64,000 nt of DNA from Ignavibacteria bacterium. Its GTDB lineage: Bacteria > Bacteroidota > Ignavibacteria > Tepidaquicellales > Tepidaquicellaceae. The stretch lies in contig JAFGII010000035.1 in the NCBI GenBank assembly GCA_016929695.1, forward strand, positions 1 to 64,000, given 5' to 3'. A model generated the notes under the pieces. The model ran no database searches, was not told where the DNA came from, and saw only the letters and a list, made by a program, of their open reading frames with translations. Of the stretch, positions 25,482 through 34,717 are shown in pieces. Position 1 is the stretch's first letter, and each line of letters begins with the position of its first letter. The translations under genes and the position numbers were made by a program.

Positions 25482-27104
25482 ATGAACAAAATATCAGGCA
25501 ACATAATAGACGTATTTAATAAAAGAATTTTTCCGGGAACATTAACTGTTGAAAATCAGAGGATAACCGAAATTATTGAGGATAATGCCAAATATAATTC
25601 TTACATTCTGCCGGGACTTATTGATTCGCATATACACATTGAAAGTTCAATGCTGGTTCCTTCTGAATTTGCCAAACTTGCGGTTATACACGGAACAGTT
25701 GCGACTGTATCAGACCCGCACGAAATTGCAAATGTTCTCGGGATGAAGGGGATAAAATTTATGCTTGATAATGCAGCACAGGTTCCTTTTAAAATTTACT
25801 TTGGTGCTCCATCCTGCGTACCCGCTACATCATTTGAAACTGCAGGTGCGGAAATAACCGCTGAAGATATTGAAAAATTATTTACGGATTATGATTTGAA
25901 ATATTTAAGCGAAATGATGAATTTTCCGGGGGTTGTTTTCGGCGATAAAACCGTTATGGAAAAATTATCGATTGCAATAAAATTCGATAAACCTGTTGAC
26001 GGGCATTCCCCGGGACTTAAAGGTGAACAGTTAAAAACTTATGTTTTTGCAGGAATATCCACCGACCACGAATGCTATATGCTTGAAGAAGCCCAGCAGA
26101 AAATTTCCCTCGGAATGAAAGTATTAATCCGTGAAGGGTCTGCCGCAAAGAACTACGAAACCCTGAAATCTTTGATTGATTCACACACCGATATGGTGAT
26201 GCTCTGCAGTGATGATAAGCATCCGGATGACCTTGTTGAAGGACATATTAATCTTTTAATAAAACGCGGACTGAAAGACGGATTTGATTTGTTTAAACTC
26301 CTGAGGTGCTGCTGCATAAACCCGGTTGTTCATTATAATCTTGATGTGGGATTATTAAGAAAAAATGATTTTGCGGACTTTATTGTAATAGATAATATCG
26401 AAAATTTTAACATATATCAAACCTATATAAATGGTGAACTCGTTGCCGAAAAAGGAAAGTCTTTTATCGCTTCTCCCCGTGTAATTCCCGTAAATAATTT
26501 TAAAACGGATTACAAGAAACCCGGAGATTTTATTGTAAAAGTTTTTGACGGTGAAGTTAAAATAATCGAGGCACTCGACGGTGAACTGATTACAAGGGAA
26601 ACACACGGGAAACCAAAAATTAAGAATGATGATTTCGTTTCAGATGTTGAAAATGATATTTTGAAAATCGCCGTTGTGAATCGCTATGCGGATGTAAAAC
26701 CTATGGTGAGTTTTATTAAAAATTTCGGAATAAAAAGGGGAGCTCTCGCTTCAAGCGTTGCGCACGACTCACATAATATAATCGCAATCGGAACATCCGA
26801 TGAGGAATTGTGCGAAGCAGTTAATACACTGATAGAAACAAAAGGCGGAATAACCGTTGTTTACGACGGAAAAAAAGAAGTGTTGCCTCTTCCCGTCGCC
26901 GGAATTATGTCCGATAAAAACGGTTATGAGGTTGCAAAGTTATATTCGGAAATAAGCAATAAGGTTAAAGAACTCGGAAGTAGTTTGCACTCCCCGTTTA
27001 TGACATTGTCTTTCATGGCTTTGCTGGTAATACCCGCATTAAAGTTAAGTGACAAAGGATTATTCGACGGAAACAAGTTCGAGTTTACATCAACTAATGT
27101 TTGA
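25482..27104 (+). CDS. ade: Adenine deaminase
   Basis: Ade converts adenine to hypoxanthine and ammonia for purine salvage. It is an amidohydrolase-superfamily enzyme. Residues HIHIE after LPGLIDS supply metal-binding histidines, with later SDPHEIANVLG, GHSPGL and MLCSDDKHPDD. The C-terminal domain (ASSVAHDSHNIIAIG) is typical of bacterial adenine deaminase rather than the adenosine deaminase family. I chose ATG 25482 (MNKISGNIIDVFN), giving 540 residues. The longer frame from 25440 begins inside a palindromic repeat. It is a single gene; the upstream region shows no purine-riboswitch pattern. Confidence 0.95.
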   Translation: MNKISGNIIDVFNKRIFPGTLTVENQRITEIIEDNAKYNSYILPGLIDSHIHIESSMLVPSEFAKLAVIHGTVATVSDPHEIANVLGMKGIKFMLDNAAQVPFKIYFGAPSCVPATSFETAGAEITAEDIEKLFTDYDLKYLSEMMNFPGVVFGDKTVMEKLSIAIKFDKPVDGHSPGLKGEQLKTYVFAGISTDHECYMLEEAQQKISLGMKVLIREGSAAKNYETLKSLIDSHTDMVMLCSDDKHPDDLVEGHINLLIKRGLKDGFDLFKLLRCCCINPVVHYNLDVGLLRKNDFADFIVIDNIENFNIYQTYINGELVAEKGKSFIASPRVIPVNNFKTDYKKPGDFIVKVFDGEVKIIEALDGELITRETHGKPKIKNDDFVSDVENDILKIAVVNRYADVKPMVSFIKNFGIKRGALASSVAHDSHNIIAIGTSDEELCEAVNTLIETKGGITVVYDGKKEVLPLPVAGIMSDKNGYEVAKLYSEISNKVKELGSSLHSPFMTLSFMALLVIPALKLSDKGLFDGNKFEFTSTNV

Positions 27105-27214
27105 TTGCTCTGCACGCAGATAAAACTGATACGACAGATATCACAGATAAATATATTTTCAACGAATCAGTGTAAATCTGTTTAGTCTGTGTCATCAGTG
27201 TGCTTAACCGTAAA

Positions 27215-29380
27215 TTAAAACTGCAGTTCCATTCCGAAATTCAGACGATTGTTGATATCATTCAGTATTTTATCGTTTCCTGAACCGATTGAAGTTGCCC
27301 CGTCTATGTAGGTTTCCGCATATTTTGCCGATAATTCAAGAAAGTCAAACGGTTTATATTTTAATACAATATACCATCTTCTGCCTTCTCCGTATAATGC
27401 GAGGTTTGTTAAAATTCCTTTGATATCATTTTCAAATTCGTACAGACGGCTGTCGTAACTGTCTGTCCTGAAATATATCAGCCGCGTATTTATTGTAAAA
27501 CCTTTAAAAGGTATTGCTCTTAAATCCGAATAAAACATCATTCCTTTATTGTTTCCTCCGAAATTCTCATAATCAACAAATACATAATCAAATCTTCCCT
27601 TTACTCTGACTTTGTCGGAAATATCATATTCAAACCCCGTTCTTACGTTTAATTGATTTCTTGAATCCACTTTTTTTACATCACGGTTAAATTCATCTTT
27701 TACTGTCCGTGTTTCTTCTTTTGTTTCATTTTTATATCTTAAAAATAATGTAAGATTTCTTGTTGCTTTCCATTCAACATAAGTGAGAAAATCATTTCCT
27801 GTCAGCGGGACGGGTTCAAAATATGAGCGGTATGGAAACTTGTACTGGTCAAAATATGAATTGATTAACAAACTTTTTAGTGGTCTCAATTTTATCCCCG
27901 CATAAAATCCTCTTTCGTTTTTCGTTGCCCCGCTTTTCTCTCCGAAACCGAATGAATGAACAGGAGCAAAATCTTCGGGGTAATTTCTGTATATGAAAAT
28001 CAAATCCGCAATTTTGTAAAATGTAAACTGAAGTCCGTTGACATTTGCAACGGCTCCCGACTGTGAACGGGCAAATTCACCGTATAAATTCATGTTTCTG
28101 TAAATAACATCATAATCAACACTTAGCATATCCGCCTTGTTTCCTGAAAAATTGTATAACTGTGTCGTGCTGTCTGCACCTATATTTTTCGAAAATTTCG
28201 ATGTCCAGAATGTTGTGCCGAATCTCATTCCCGGACTCGTGTAAGCAAACCTGCTGCCAAAAAGTTTTTCTTTCACTGCATTTGTACGGTCTTTCTCCGA
28301 TACGGTTCTGTGATATCCGTCAAAATAAAAACTCGTGAATTCATTCAGTGTCGTATCAATTGAACCATCGTAGTAATTATCGGAATAAAAAACACTTAAA
28401 TCGAAATTTTTGTAGTTCAACTGCGTTGCCGCACCGCGGAAAAATTGAGACTCGTTAACGGATGTATAACCTCTCATCGGAACACCGGAGCGTTTCATCC
28501 CGTCAACTGCCGTGGTGCTTTTTGAAAATGCAAGTGATGTCCACATCCCCAGACCTTGTCCGAAATTCAGTAAGTAATCTCCGACTATTGCCTGCCTGAT
28601 AAATTTATAATCCTTCAGTGCAATGAAACCGGATGTGAAATCAGACAGACTTTCTTCTCCCGGGTCTTTTTCAATTGTTGCGTTTCCCTCCAGCAAAAAC
28701 TGACTGTATTCGTAATTTAACCTCGCCTGATTATATACTTTAGGTTTCGTACCGAGATATTTCCCGTTGAAAAATCCTTCCCTTGTCTGTAAATCCTGAA
28801 GAAATCTTGAACGGATTTTTATTCCGAAATTATTGAATAGTATAGTTTTACTTTTTGAAGATTCCCTGATGATTTCACCCGATTCCGTTCTTATAAAATC
28901 CGAAGTTGAACCTTTTACATATAAAAATGATTTTATGTTATCATAAACGTCCTCAGAAATACCTTTAACCTCAAGTAATTCTCGCTTTGTGCTGAAGCCG
29001 TATTTGTTTCTGTATTCTATTATATTTCGTATTACTACGGAATTTAATGCCGGAATCTGTTCAAGTTGTTCAAATGTTACAGAATTTAAATCGTATGGAT
29101 TATCTTCAATGTATTCAAGCAGTTCCAGCAGTTCGGAATCTTCTTTTTCGTCCTGTAAGTTTTCAAGAAGTTTTTCTTTCTGTTTAATTTCTCCCTTAAT
29201 AGTGGTATCACCGGGCTGAATTATTGTATCGGATTGTATAGGATAAAATACAGTATAGGATGCAGTTAAATATATAGAACAGGGTATGGAACAGGGTGTA
29301 AGACAGGCTTCAAGCCTGTCACATTTTAAAAATAAAACCGCTGTCGAAATAAAAATCAATATTAAAATCCTGCTTTTCAA
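27215..29380 (-). CDS. Outer-membrane beta-barrel with N-terminal helix-hairpin-helix
   Basis: A 721-residue protein that starts with a signal or lipoprotein-like peptide (MKSRILILIFISTAVLFLKC). A helix-hairpin-helix segment follows at about 90-155 (FEQLEQIPALNSVVIRNIIE and KRELLEVKGISEDVYDNI), then about 550 residues of alternating beta-strand, aromatic-rich sequence ending in FGMELQF, a terminal phenylalanine typical of outer-membrane barrels. The combination is common in Bacteroidota, with no proven role. Residues about 20-50 (CDRLEACLTPCSIPCS and beyond) are encoded by dispersed repeats, including a perfect palindrome, and look like an insertion after the signal. It is the last gene of the run from ptsI. 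Confidence 0.85.
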   Translation of the reverse strand: MKSRILILIFISTAVLFLKCDRLEACLTPCSIPCSIYLTASYTVFYPIQSDTIIQPGDTTIKGEIKQKEKLLENLQDEKEDSELLELLEYIEDNPYDLNSVTFEQLEQIPALNSVVIRNIIEYRNKYGFSTKRELLEVKGISEDVYDNIKSFLYVKGSTSDFIRTESGEIIRESSKSKTILFNNFGIKIRSRFLQDLQTREGFFNGKYLGTKPKVYNQARLNYEYSQFLLEGNATIEKDPGEESLSDFTSGFIALKDYKFIRQAIVGDYLLNFGQGLGMWTSLAFSKSTTAVDGMKRSGVPMRGYTSVNESQFFRGAATQLNYKNFDLSVFYSDNYYDGSIDTTLNEFTSFYFDGYHRTVSEKDRTNAVKEKLFGSRFAYTSPGMRFGTTFWTSKFSKNIGADSTTQLYNFSGNKADMLSVDYDVIYRNMNLYGEFARSQSGAVANVNGLQFTFYKIADLIFIYRNYPEDFAPVHSFGFGEKSGATKNERGFYAGIKLRPLKSLLINSYFDQYKFPYRSYFEPVPLTGNDFLTYVEWKATRNLTLFLRYKNETKEETRTVKDEFNRDVKKVDSRNQLNVRTGFEYDISDKVRVKGRFDYVFVDYENFGGNNKGMMFYSDLRAIPFKGFTINTRLIYFRTDSYDSRLYEFENDIKGILTNLALYGEGRRWYIVLKYKPFDFLELSAKYAETYIDGATSIGSGNDKILNDINNRLNFGMELQF
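29302..29320. repeat. Palindrome inside the HHH-barrel gene
   Basis: GACAGGCTTCAAGCCTGTC has two perfect 9-base arms around one central base and lies in the codons just after the signal peptide. The bases to its left repeat ACAGGGTRTGGA-like units. Confidence 0.85.
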
Positions 29381-29460
29381 CTCTTGTCTGAATTATTTCA
29401 TTATATTCAGTAAAAACTATTGTTTCCGATGAATTGTCAACCTTCCAAAACCTGAAAAAT

Positions 29461-30261
29461 TTAATTTATTAATTTTATACTTTCAACTCCGAATACTTCC
29501 TTGCTCGAAAGACTTTGTACAAAAATTACAAGTTTGCAATTTGCCAGTTCCAGTCTGCTGTCTACAGTATATTCTTTTATTAAATTAATTGACTGACCGG
29601 GAATAATGTTAATACTTTGTCCTGAACCAGGAGTAATTAATGCTCTCATTACATTGTTGAATTCTGTTTCTCCGTTTGGAGCATTGTAATGCAAATTGCT
29701 TTCAGTAACGGCAATAAGCAGTTTCAGGTCATTTATCTGGGAACCGCTGAATTGTCCGATTTGTAAATTTAGTGTTCCTGTTCTTGAGGTCGAATCAAAT
29801 GTGTTTGTTGCATTGATTCCGAATGAGTTAAGTATGTTTAAATATTGATTAATCTGAGAAGCCCATCCGTTCTGGTCAAAGGGAATCGGCATTATTGAAC
29901 CATTCGTATAGGCAACCGGATTGAATGAACCCGCATTGTAATATTGCTGGCGGCATAAATTATCAACAGGATTGAAGAGATGAAACGGGTCACCTGGAAA
30001 CATTGTAGTGTGTACTGTCAGAATTACAACGTTTGTGTCATTTATTGTTACACCCAGTAAATTATTAATCCTGTTGAGAAAATTTCCCGCTGCCGGACAG
30101 CCGATACAACTTGTGTTGGTAAAGAATTCTACAAGCACCTTGCTTTTGGATGTTAAATTGCTTGTTCCCTGTGGTATAATACCGTCGTTGCTTTCACAGG
30201 AAAAAGTGATAAATGATGCAACAACTAACAAAAAAATTACGAATAGTTTATTTAATTTCAT
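29461..30261 (-). CDS. Omp28-related lipoprotein with thioredoxin-like CxxC
   Basis: A 266-residue lipoprotein (signal MKLNKLFVIFLLVVASFITFSC, acylated Cys22) of the Omp28-related family known from Porphyromonas gingivalis. The N-terminal half opens with VLVEFFTNTSCIGCPAAGNF, a thioredoxin-fold start with a CxxC pair. A beta-sandwich follows. Omp28 relatives are surface or outer-membrane proteins of unclear role. It follows the beta-barrel gene by 50 bases and a TlpA-like thioredoxin lies before that, so three neighbours carry or may handle thiols or outer-membrane export. The redox interpretation is inference. Confidence 0.88.
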   Translation of the reverse strand: MKLNKLFVIFLLVVASFITFSCESNDGIIPQGTSNLTSKSKVLVEFFTNTSCIGCPAAGNFLNRINNLLGVTINDTNVVILTVHTTMFPGDPFHLFNPVDNLCRQQYYNAGSFNPVAYTNGSIMPIPFDQNGWASQINQYLNILNSFGINATNTFDSTSRTGTLNLQIGQFSGSQINDLKLLIAVTESNLHYNAPNGETEFNNVMRALITPGSGQSINIIPGQSINLIKEYTVDSRLELANCKLVIFVQSLSSKEVFGVESIKLIN

Positions 30262-30311
30262 TTTGGTTTCTTTTATGAACTTAGAAAGTTGTTTTTTCGG
30301 TTATAAAAAGT

Positions 30312-31961
30312 CTAAAATCTCGATTGTACCGTTAATCTGAATCCGTTAAACGGATTTACATATCTGCAGATTCCGCTTGTGCATCTTAGTCCGCCTCTTT
30401 CTGAACCGTAGGATACCGTTACTATGTTTGCCGGATTGATGTTATAGGATATTTCTCCCTGTACCCACGATTTTTTCCCGGTTGCTTCATCTTCGTCATT
30501 TGTAAATTCTGCATTGAGTGTTAACGTTAAATTCGGGGATTTAATAAAACTTAACGCTATGAACTGATTCATGTATTCCTTTTCACCTATTCTGATTGAA
30601 TTATTCATCCACTGCTGTTCAAGTATTAATTTTGCTGTTAAATCTTTTGCAAATGTATATTTAAATTCGGCAGGAATTGTAGTAGCAAAAATTCGCTCTA
30701 CTGAATATGGATAAGTAAATGTTACGGAACTCTGTCTTGATAATGCAAGTTTTGCATAAATATTTTTCGTAACATAGTATTCCGATTCAAGATATACTTC
30801 CCAGAATGGATTTAACTCGTTATCAAAAGCCGGAATAAAATCATCGCTTCTGTCTATTCTTGAATACATATCGGTTGTATCGTTGTAGAGATATTTGTAA
30901 TGTCTGGAAGCCACGCTTGCATTGAGCAAAAATGTTAAATCATCAATCGGGACAAAATTCACTTCAAGTTGTGCTCCGACTTCGTCATTAAAATCAACTA
31001 CATGCGGATTTCTTGAAATTAAAGTTGATGTGTGCTCCTTTATTACCGTAGGCGGATTCTGGAACGGAAGCATTTTTGTTGGCCGCTCAGTGCTCTGATT
31101 GTTCGGATTGGTTACGTCAAATCTGTAATTCTTGTATTCAAGTGTTAACCCCCATCCTGCGGTTGAATAGGAAGCAGATGAATAAAAAGCATCTCCGTCT
31201 GCAGATAAAGAAACAGGATATCTTAAATTTGCTTCTGTTATTGTGTGCTTGTGCGCATAAGATGAAAATATCTGCAGCCCTTTGTAATTGAAATCAAAAT
31301 ATGCTTCCGGAATGTCGGCTTTAATGTCTGTTGCTACGTTTCCGGAAGGTACTGTTCCTTTTGCGTGAATATAGTTACTTCCAAGTGTCAGGAACTTTAC
31401 CGGAGATATTTCAAAATTCGCATCACGGATTTTATATGTTTCAATTCTGTCGGTATTAGGATAATCTACAAATTCAATGTCTCCGCCCAGTACTTCCGCT
31501 TTTATTTTAACAGGTCTTTTTTTACCGAACGTATACTTAAATATTATTCTTGCACCGTCTATATCGGTATCATAAGCCAGTGGTCTCTGCTCGAAAGTAT
31601 TTAAGGTTAAACCCCTGCCGATTACCTCATAAAAATTACCGCCTCTTACTGATATCATATCACTGCCGGTATATTCAACGTATCTTTTACGTATGCCTTT
31701 GAAATTTCGTCCGAATTCTATCGGCTCGCTTATTTCATACCGCATTCCAAATACGATATCGTTAACGGATAATCGAGCATCGCTCAGGTTTTCAAAGTAT
31801 TCTTTTGTTACGTCCTGACCGTTCAGGAATTCCGTTCCGCTTCCGTATCTGAGAGTGTTATTCAGCGATGCTTTTACGTTCAGTTTAATCTGTGAAAAGA
31901 CGTCATCAGTTATCGTAAAAGCAAATAATAAAATTAACATCGATAAATAAATTTTTCTCAT
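30312..31961 (-). CDS. Outer-membrane beta-barrel protein, DUF6029-like
   Basis: A 549-residue protein with a signal peptide (MRKIYLSMLILLFAFTITD) and a long series of amphipathic beta strands ending FRLTVQSRF with a terminal Phe. Recognisable stretches are ISVRGGNFYEVIGRGLTL and AYDTDIDGARIIFKYTFG, the sort of sequence seen in DUF6029 proteins that neighbour Omp28 genes in Bacteroidota (from memory of the family, not checked). It is probably an integral outer-membrane protein. It lies 116 bases after the TlpA-like gene and 50 bases before Omp28. A cysteine pair near the end (GLRCTSGICRY) is unusual for a barrel. Confidence 0.75.
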   Translation of the reverse strand: MRKIYLSMLILLFAFTITDDVFSQIKLNVKASLNNTLRYGSGTEFLNGQDVTKEYFENLSDARLSVNDIVFGMRYEISEPIEFGRNFKGIRKRYVEYTGSDMISVRGGNFYEVIGRGLTLNTFEQRPLAYDTDIDGARIIFKYTFGKKRPVKIKAEVLGGDIEFVDYPNTDRIETYKIRDANFEISPVKFLTLGSNYIHAKGTVPSGNVATDIKADIPEAYFDFNYKGLQIFSSYAHKHTITEANLRYPVSLSADGDAFYSSASYSTAGWGLTLEYKNYRFDVTNPNNQSTERPTKMLPFQNPPTVIKEHTSTLISRNPHVVDFNDEVGAQLEVNFVPIDDLTFLLNASVASRHYKYLYNDTTDMYSRIDRSDDFIPAFDNELNPFWEVYLESEYYVTKNIYAKLALSRQSSVTFTYPYSVERIFATTIPAEFKYTFAKDLTAKLILEQQWMNNSIRIGEKEYMNQFIALSFIKSPNLTLTLNAEFTNDEDEATGKKSWVQGEISYNINPANIVTVSYGSERGGLRCTSGICRYVNPFNGFRLTVQSRF

Positions 31962-32077
31962 ATTGTATGCTTTTAATTTGTGTGAATTTTGCAGGTGTTC
32001 AATTATGAATTATTAATTATGAATGAAAATATATACGTAAAACTTAACCGTCAATCAGAATCTAAATCTCTTATTAG

Positions 32078-32635
32078 TTAATCCAAATTAATATCAGGTT
32101 GTGTTTCAGGTTTTGTTTCGGATTTGGGTTCACACTCTGTACTTTCACCAAGTGCCGATGTAATTTCCGCTTCAATCTTGCTTTCGTCTCCTGTCTTAAA
32201 TCCAAGGTGTGTTGCCAATATTTCCTTGTCTTTACTTATTAATACGGAATAAGGTATTTCATCGGGTTTGCCTCCGTATGCTTCTATTACTTTTTTATCA
32301 ATGTCAAGAAGTACTACAAACGAATAATCCTGTGAAGTAATATAAGATTTTACTTTCGAAATCGATTTTTGATTGTCCTGATTAATTGCTATGTAGGTAA
32401 ATCCTTTGTCTTTGTATTTATCATATATAACCTGCAGTTTTTTTAATTCTTCCTTGCAGGGTGTACACCATAATGCCCAGAATCCCATTAATACGGGTCC
32501 TTTCTCAAGGTATGTGCTTAATTTAATATCGTTGTTCTCAAGGTCGGGAAGAGTAAAATCATAATATATCTGCGCATTCAATAATCCTGTCATTGCAATT
32601 AAAATCAAAAATGTGAGTAAGATTGTCTTTTTCAT
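32078..32635 (-). CDS. TlpA-like periplasmic thioredoxin
   Basis: A 185-residue protein of the TlpA/AhpC-TSA thioredoxin group. A signal peptide (MKKTILLTFLILIAMTGLLN) leads a thioredoxin fold with the active site ALWCTPC (C57 and C60) and the cis-proline region EIPYSVLIS. It would reduce or shuffle disulfides in the periplasm. The C-terminal tail (SECEPKSETKPETQPDINLD) is acidic and carries one more Cys. It follows nuoH by 10 bases and precedes the barrel and Omp28 genes, whose Cys pairs could be substrates (inference). Confidence 0.92.
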   Translation of the reverse strand: MKKTILLTFLILIAMTGLLNAQIYYDFTLPDLENNDIKLSTYLEKGPVLMGFWALWCTPCKEELKKLQVIYDKYKDKGFTYIAINQDNQKSISKVKSYITSQDYSFVVLLDIDKKVIEAYGGKPDEIPYSVLISKDKEILATHLGFKTGDESKIEAEITSALGESTECEPKSETKPETQPDINLD

Positions 32636-32645
32636 TTTTATTTTA

Positions 32646-33677
32646 TTATTTTAATAATGTTACTATAATAGCTGTTATTGTTAAGTTTGCCAGTGCAAGC
32701 GGAAGCATTACCTTCCAGCCGAGAACCATCAGCTGGTCGTAACGGAATCGCGGGACTGTCCACCGTATCCATATAAAGAAAAATACTATTATAAATATTT
32801 TTATAAGAAATGTTATTATCTGTAAAATACTTACAAGAACGGGTGATAATCCGAAAGTCTGAAGATACGGAAATTGATAACCGCCAAGGTATAATGTCGT
32901 AATTACACAGGCGGAAACTATTACATTTGCATATTCGGAAAGAAAGAATAATGCAAATTTCAGACTGGAATATTCCGTGTGATAACCACCTACAAGTTCC
33001 TGCTCCGCTTCCGGTAAATCAAAAGGGGTTCTGTTAGTCTCGGCAAAAGCCGCTGTGAGGAAAATTAAAAATCCTACCGGCTGTAATATTATATTCCATT
33101 TCCATCCTGCCTGATTCTGGACTATTGTATCAAGTTCAAATGTCCCGTTAACAAGTATGATTCCCAGTACTGCTACACCCATTGATAATTCATAACTTAT
33201 CATCTGTGCAGACGACCTTAACCCTCCGAGCAGTGAATACTTATTATTCGATGCCCAGCCGCTTAATGTAACTCCGTAAACACCAAGAGACACCATCGCT
33301 AAAATGTATAAAATACCTATGTTAACATCCGCAATCTGAAGTTTAAATTCCGAACCAAATAATTGTATCGGGTCTGCAAAAGGAATAACGGCTATTGTGG
33401 ATAATGCTATCGTTACCGATATTGCAGGTGCCAGAGAATGTATGAATTTGTTTGCTTTCTCCGGTACGATGTCTTCTTTCATAAAAAGTTTTACTACATC
33501 GGCAACAGGCTGAAGTAATCCGAAAGGTCCTACTCTGTTCGGTCCATATCGGTCCTGTATAAAACCGGCAGTCCTCCGCTCTAACCAGACAGTAAGGGCA
33601 ACTCCTATCAGGAGGGTTATCTGAATAAGCACAACTTTTACTAATGGTATAATTATGTATTGTACTGCTGCAGGCAT
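32646..33677 (-). CDS. nuoH: NADH-quinone oxidoreductase subunit H
   Basis: NuoH (ND1) is the membrane subunit of complex I that forms the quinone channel with the peripheral arm. The 343 residues contain the family hallmarks WLERRTAGFIQDRYGPNRVG and AAFAETNRTPFDLPEAEQEL, and eight or so helices. It is complete and not degenerate. What is odd is the setting: no other nuo gene lies within the window, and it is placed 1 base after a sugar isomerase and 10 bases before a thioredoxin. Complex I genes usually form one long operon, so the locus here is split or this is a second copy. Confidence 0.97.
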   Translation of the reverse strand: MPAAVQYIIIPLVKVVLIQITLLIGVALTVWLERRTAGFIQDRYGPNRVGPFGLLQPVADVVKLFMKEDIVPEKANKFIHSLAPAISVTIALSTIAVIPFADPIQLFGSEFKLQIADVNIGILYILAMVSLGVYGVTLSGWASNNKYSLLGGLRSSAQMISYELSMGVAVLGIILVNGTFELDTIVQNQAGWKWNIILQPVGFLIFLTAAFAETNRTPFDLPEAEQELVGGYHTEYSSLKFALFFLSEYANVIVSACVITTLYLGGYQFPYLQTFGLSPVLVSILQIITFLIKIFIIVFFFIWIRWTVPRFRYDQLMVLGWKVMLPLALANLTITAIIVTLLK

Positions 33678-33678
33678 T

Positions 33679-34713
33679 TTATGATAATTTTTCTTTCAAA
33701 TATGTTATTGCATCTACGGGAGTAGGGTCAACATTATTTAATATCGCAAGATGATAACTAATCCAGTCTCCCAGATATATTAAATTGAAAATTCTTTCGA
33801 GCCTTGAATTGCCTTCGCCGTAAATGGAAATCACAGAATCGGTATATTTCCTGTAAATTTTCTCGGTGATTTCCATTCTCATTTTTATTCTGTTATTGTC
33901 ATCAATATCTTTTAAAAATACAACTATTATCTTATTTAAAATATCCCTGTTTTTTTCCCATCCGACAAGTTCATTGTGATTCATTTCGGGATATACGTTT
34001 CCGTATGATAATTGTTTGGCGTTTTCTTCTATTTGCCCCCTCCATCTCAAATTAACAACATCAAGAATATCAGTAGATGAATAAATTATCGGTAACCTGT
34101 TCTGCATCATTTTTGCAATTTTTAAAGCATTGTTATTTTCGTTGTTTATAGCGGAAAACAGGTCTGCGTTTTCTCTTATGTTTTCTTTTACTTTGTTTAA
34201 TTCACTGTCCTTTACCTGAAAAAAACCGAATTTCGATAAAATTATCAACAGAATAAAAAATGAGTATCCGATTGCACATCTGGGCTGAAGTCCACCGGGA
34301 ATTTTAACAAATAAATTTTTATTTTTTATAGCCATTTTTTCTACGTTCCCGCCGCTGCTTATGCATATTATTCGGCATCCTTTATTTATAGACTCACTGT
34401 ATGCCGAATTTGTTTCCTCTGTGTTTCCTGAATAACTTGAAATTATTGAAAGAGTATTTTTCCCTGCAAATCCCGGAAGATGATAATTACGGTTTATATT
34501 TATCGGTATAGAAGTATTATAATGTGTGAAACTTCTGACTAAATCACCCCCTATTGCCGAGCCGCCGAGCCCGTTTATTATGATATTCTTAATGCTTTTT
34601 ATACCGAAACCGCTGAAATAAAAATTCTTCCCTATATCTATTGCTTCTGAAATCTGTTTGTGAAAATTTTTCAGTACATTATACATATTGCTTTTGTCAA
34701 TCTCGTTAATCAT
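33679..34713 (-). CDS. Bifunctional phosphoglucose/phosphomannose isomerase
   Basis: A 344-residue isomerase interconverting glucose-6-phosphate or mannose-6-phosphate with fructose-6-phosphate. It belongs to the archaeal/bacterial bifunctional PGI/PMI family with SIS domains. Signature segments are GLGGSAIGGDLVRS, SSYSGNTEETNSAYSE, PGGLQPRCAIGYS and the catalytic-region MNHNELVGWE. The protein is cytosolic. It lies 4 bases after ptsI and 1 base before nuoH. Pairing with PTS enzyme I suits sugar phosphate control, but no sugar transporter gene is present. Confidence 0.93.
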   Translation of the reverse strand: MINEIDKSNMYNVLKNFHKQISEAIDIGKNFYFSGFGIKSIKNIIINGLGGSAIGGDLVRSFTHYNTSIPININRNYHLPGFAGKNTLSIISSYSGNTEETNSAYSESINKGCRIICISSGGNVEKMAIKNKNLFVKIPGGLQPRCAIGYSFFILLIILSKFGFFQVKDSELNKVKENIRENADLFSAINNENNNALKIAKMMQNRLPIIYSSTDILDVVNLRWRGQIEENAKQLSYGNVYPEMNHNELVGWEKNRDILNKIIVVFLKDIDDNNRIKMRMEITEKIYRKYTDSVISIYGEGNSRLERIFNLIYLGDWISYHLAILNNVDPTPVDAITYLKEKLS

Positions 34714-34717
34714 ACTG

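Noticed and set aside
32646-33677. A full complex I operon around nuoH
   Set aside because: No other nuo subunit can be found on either side.
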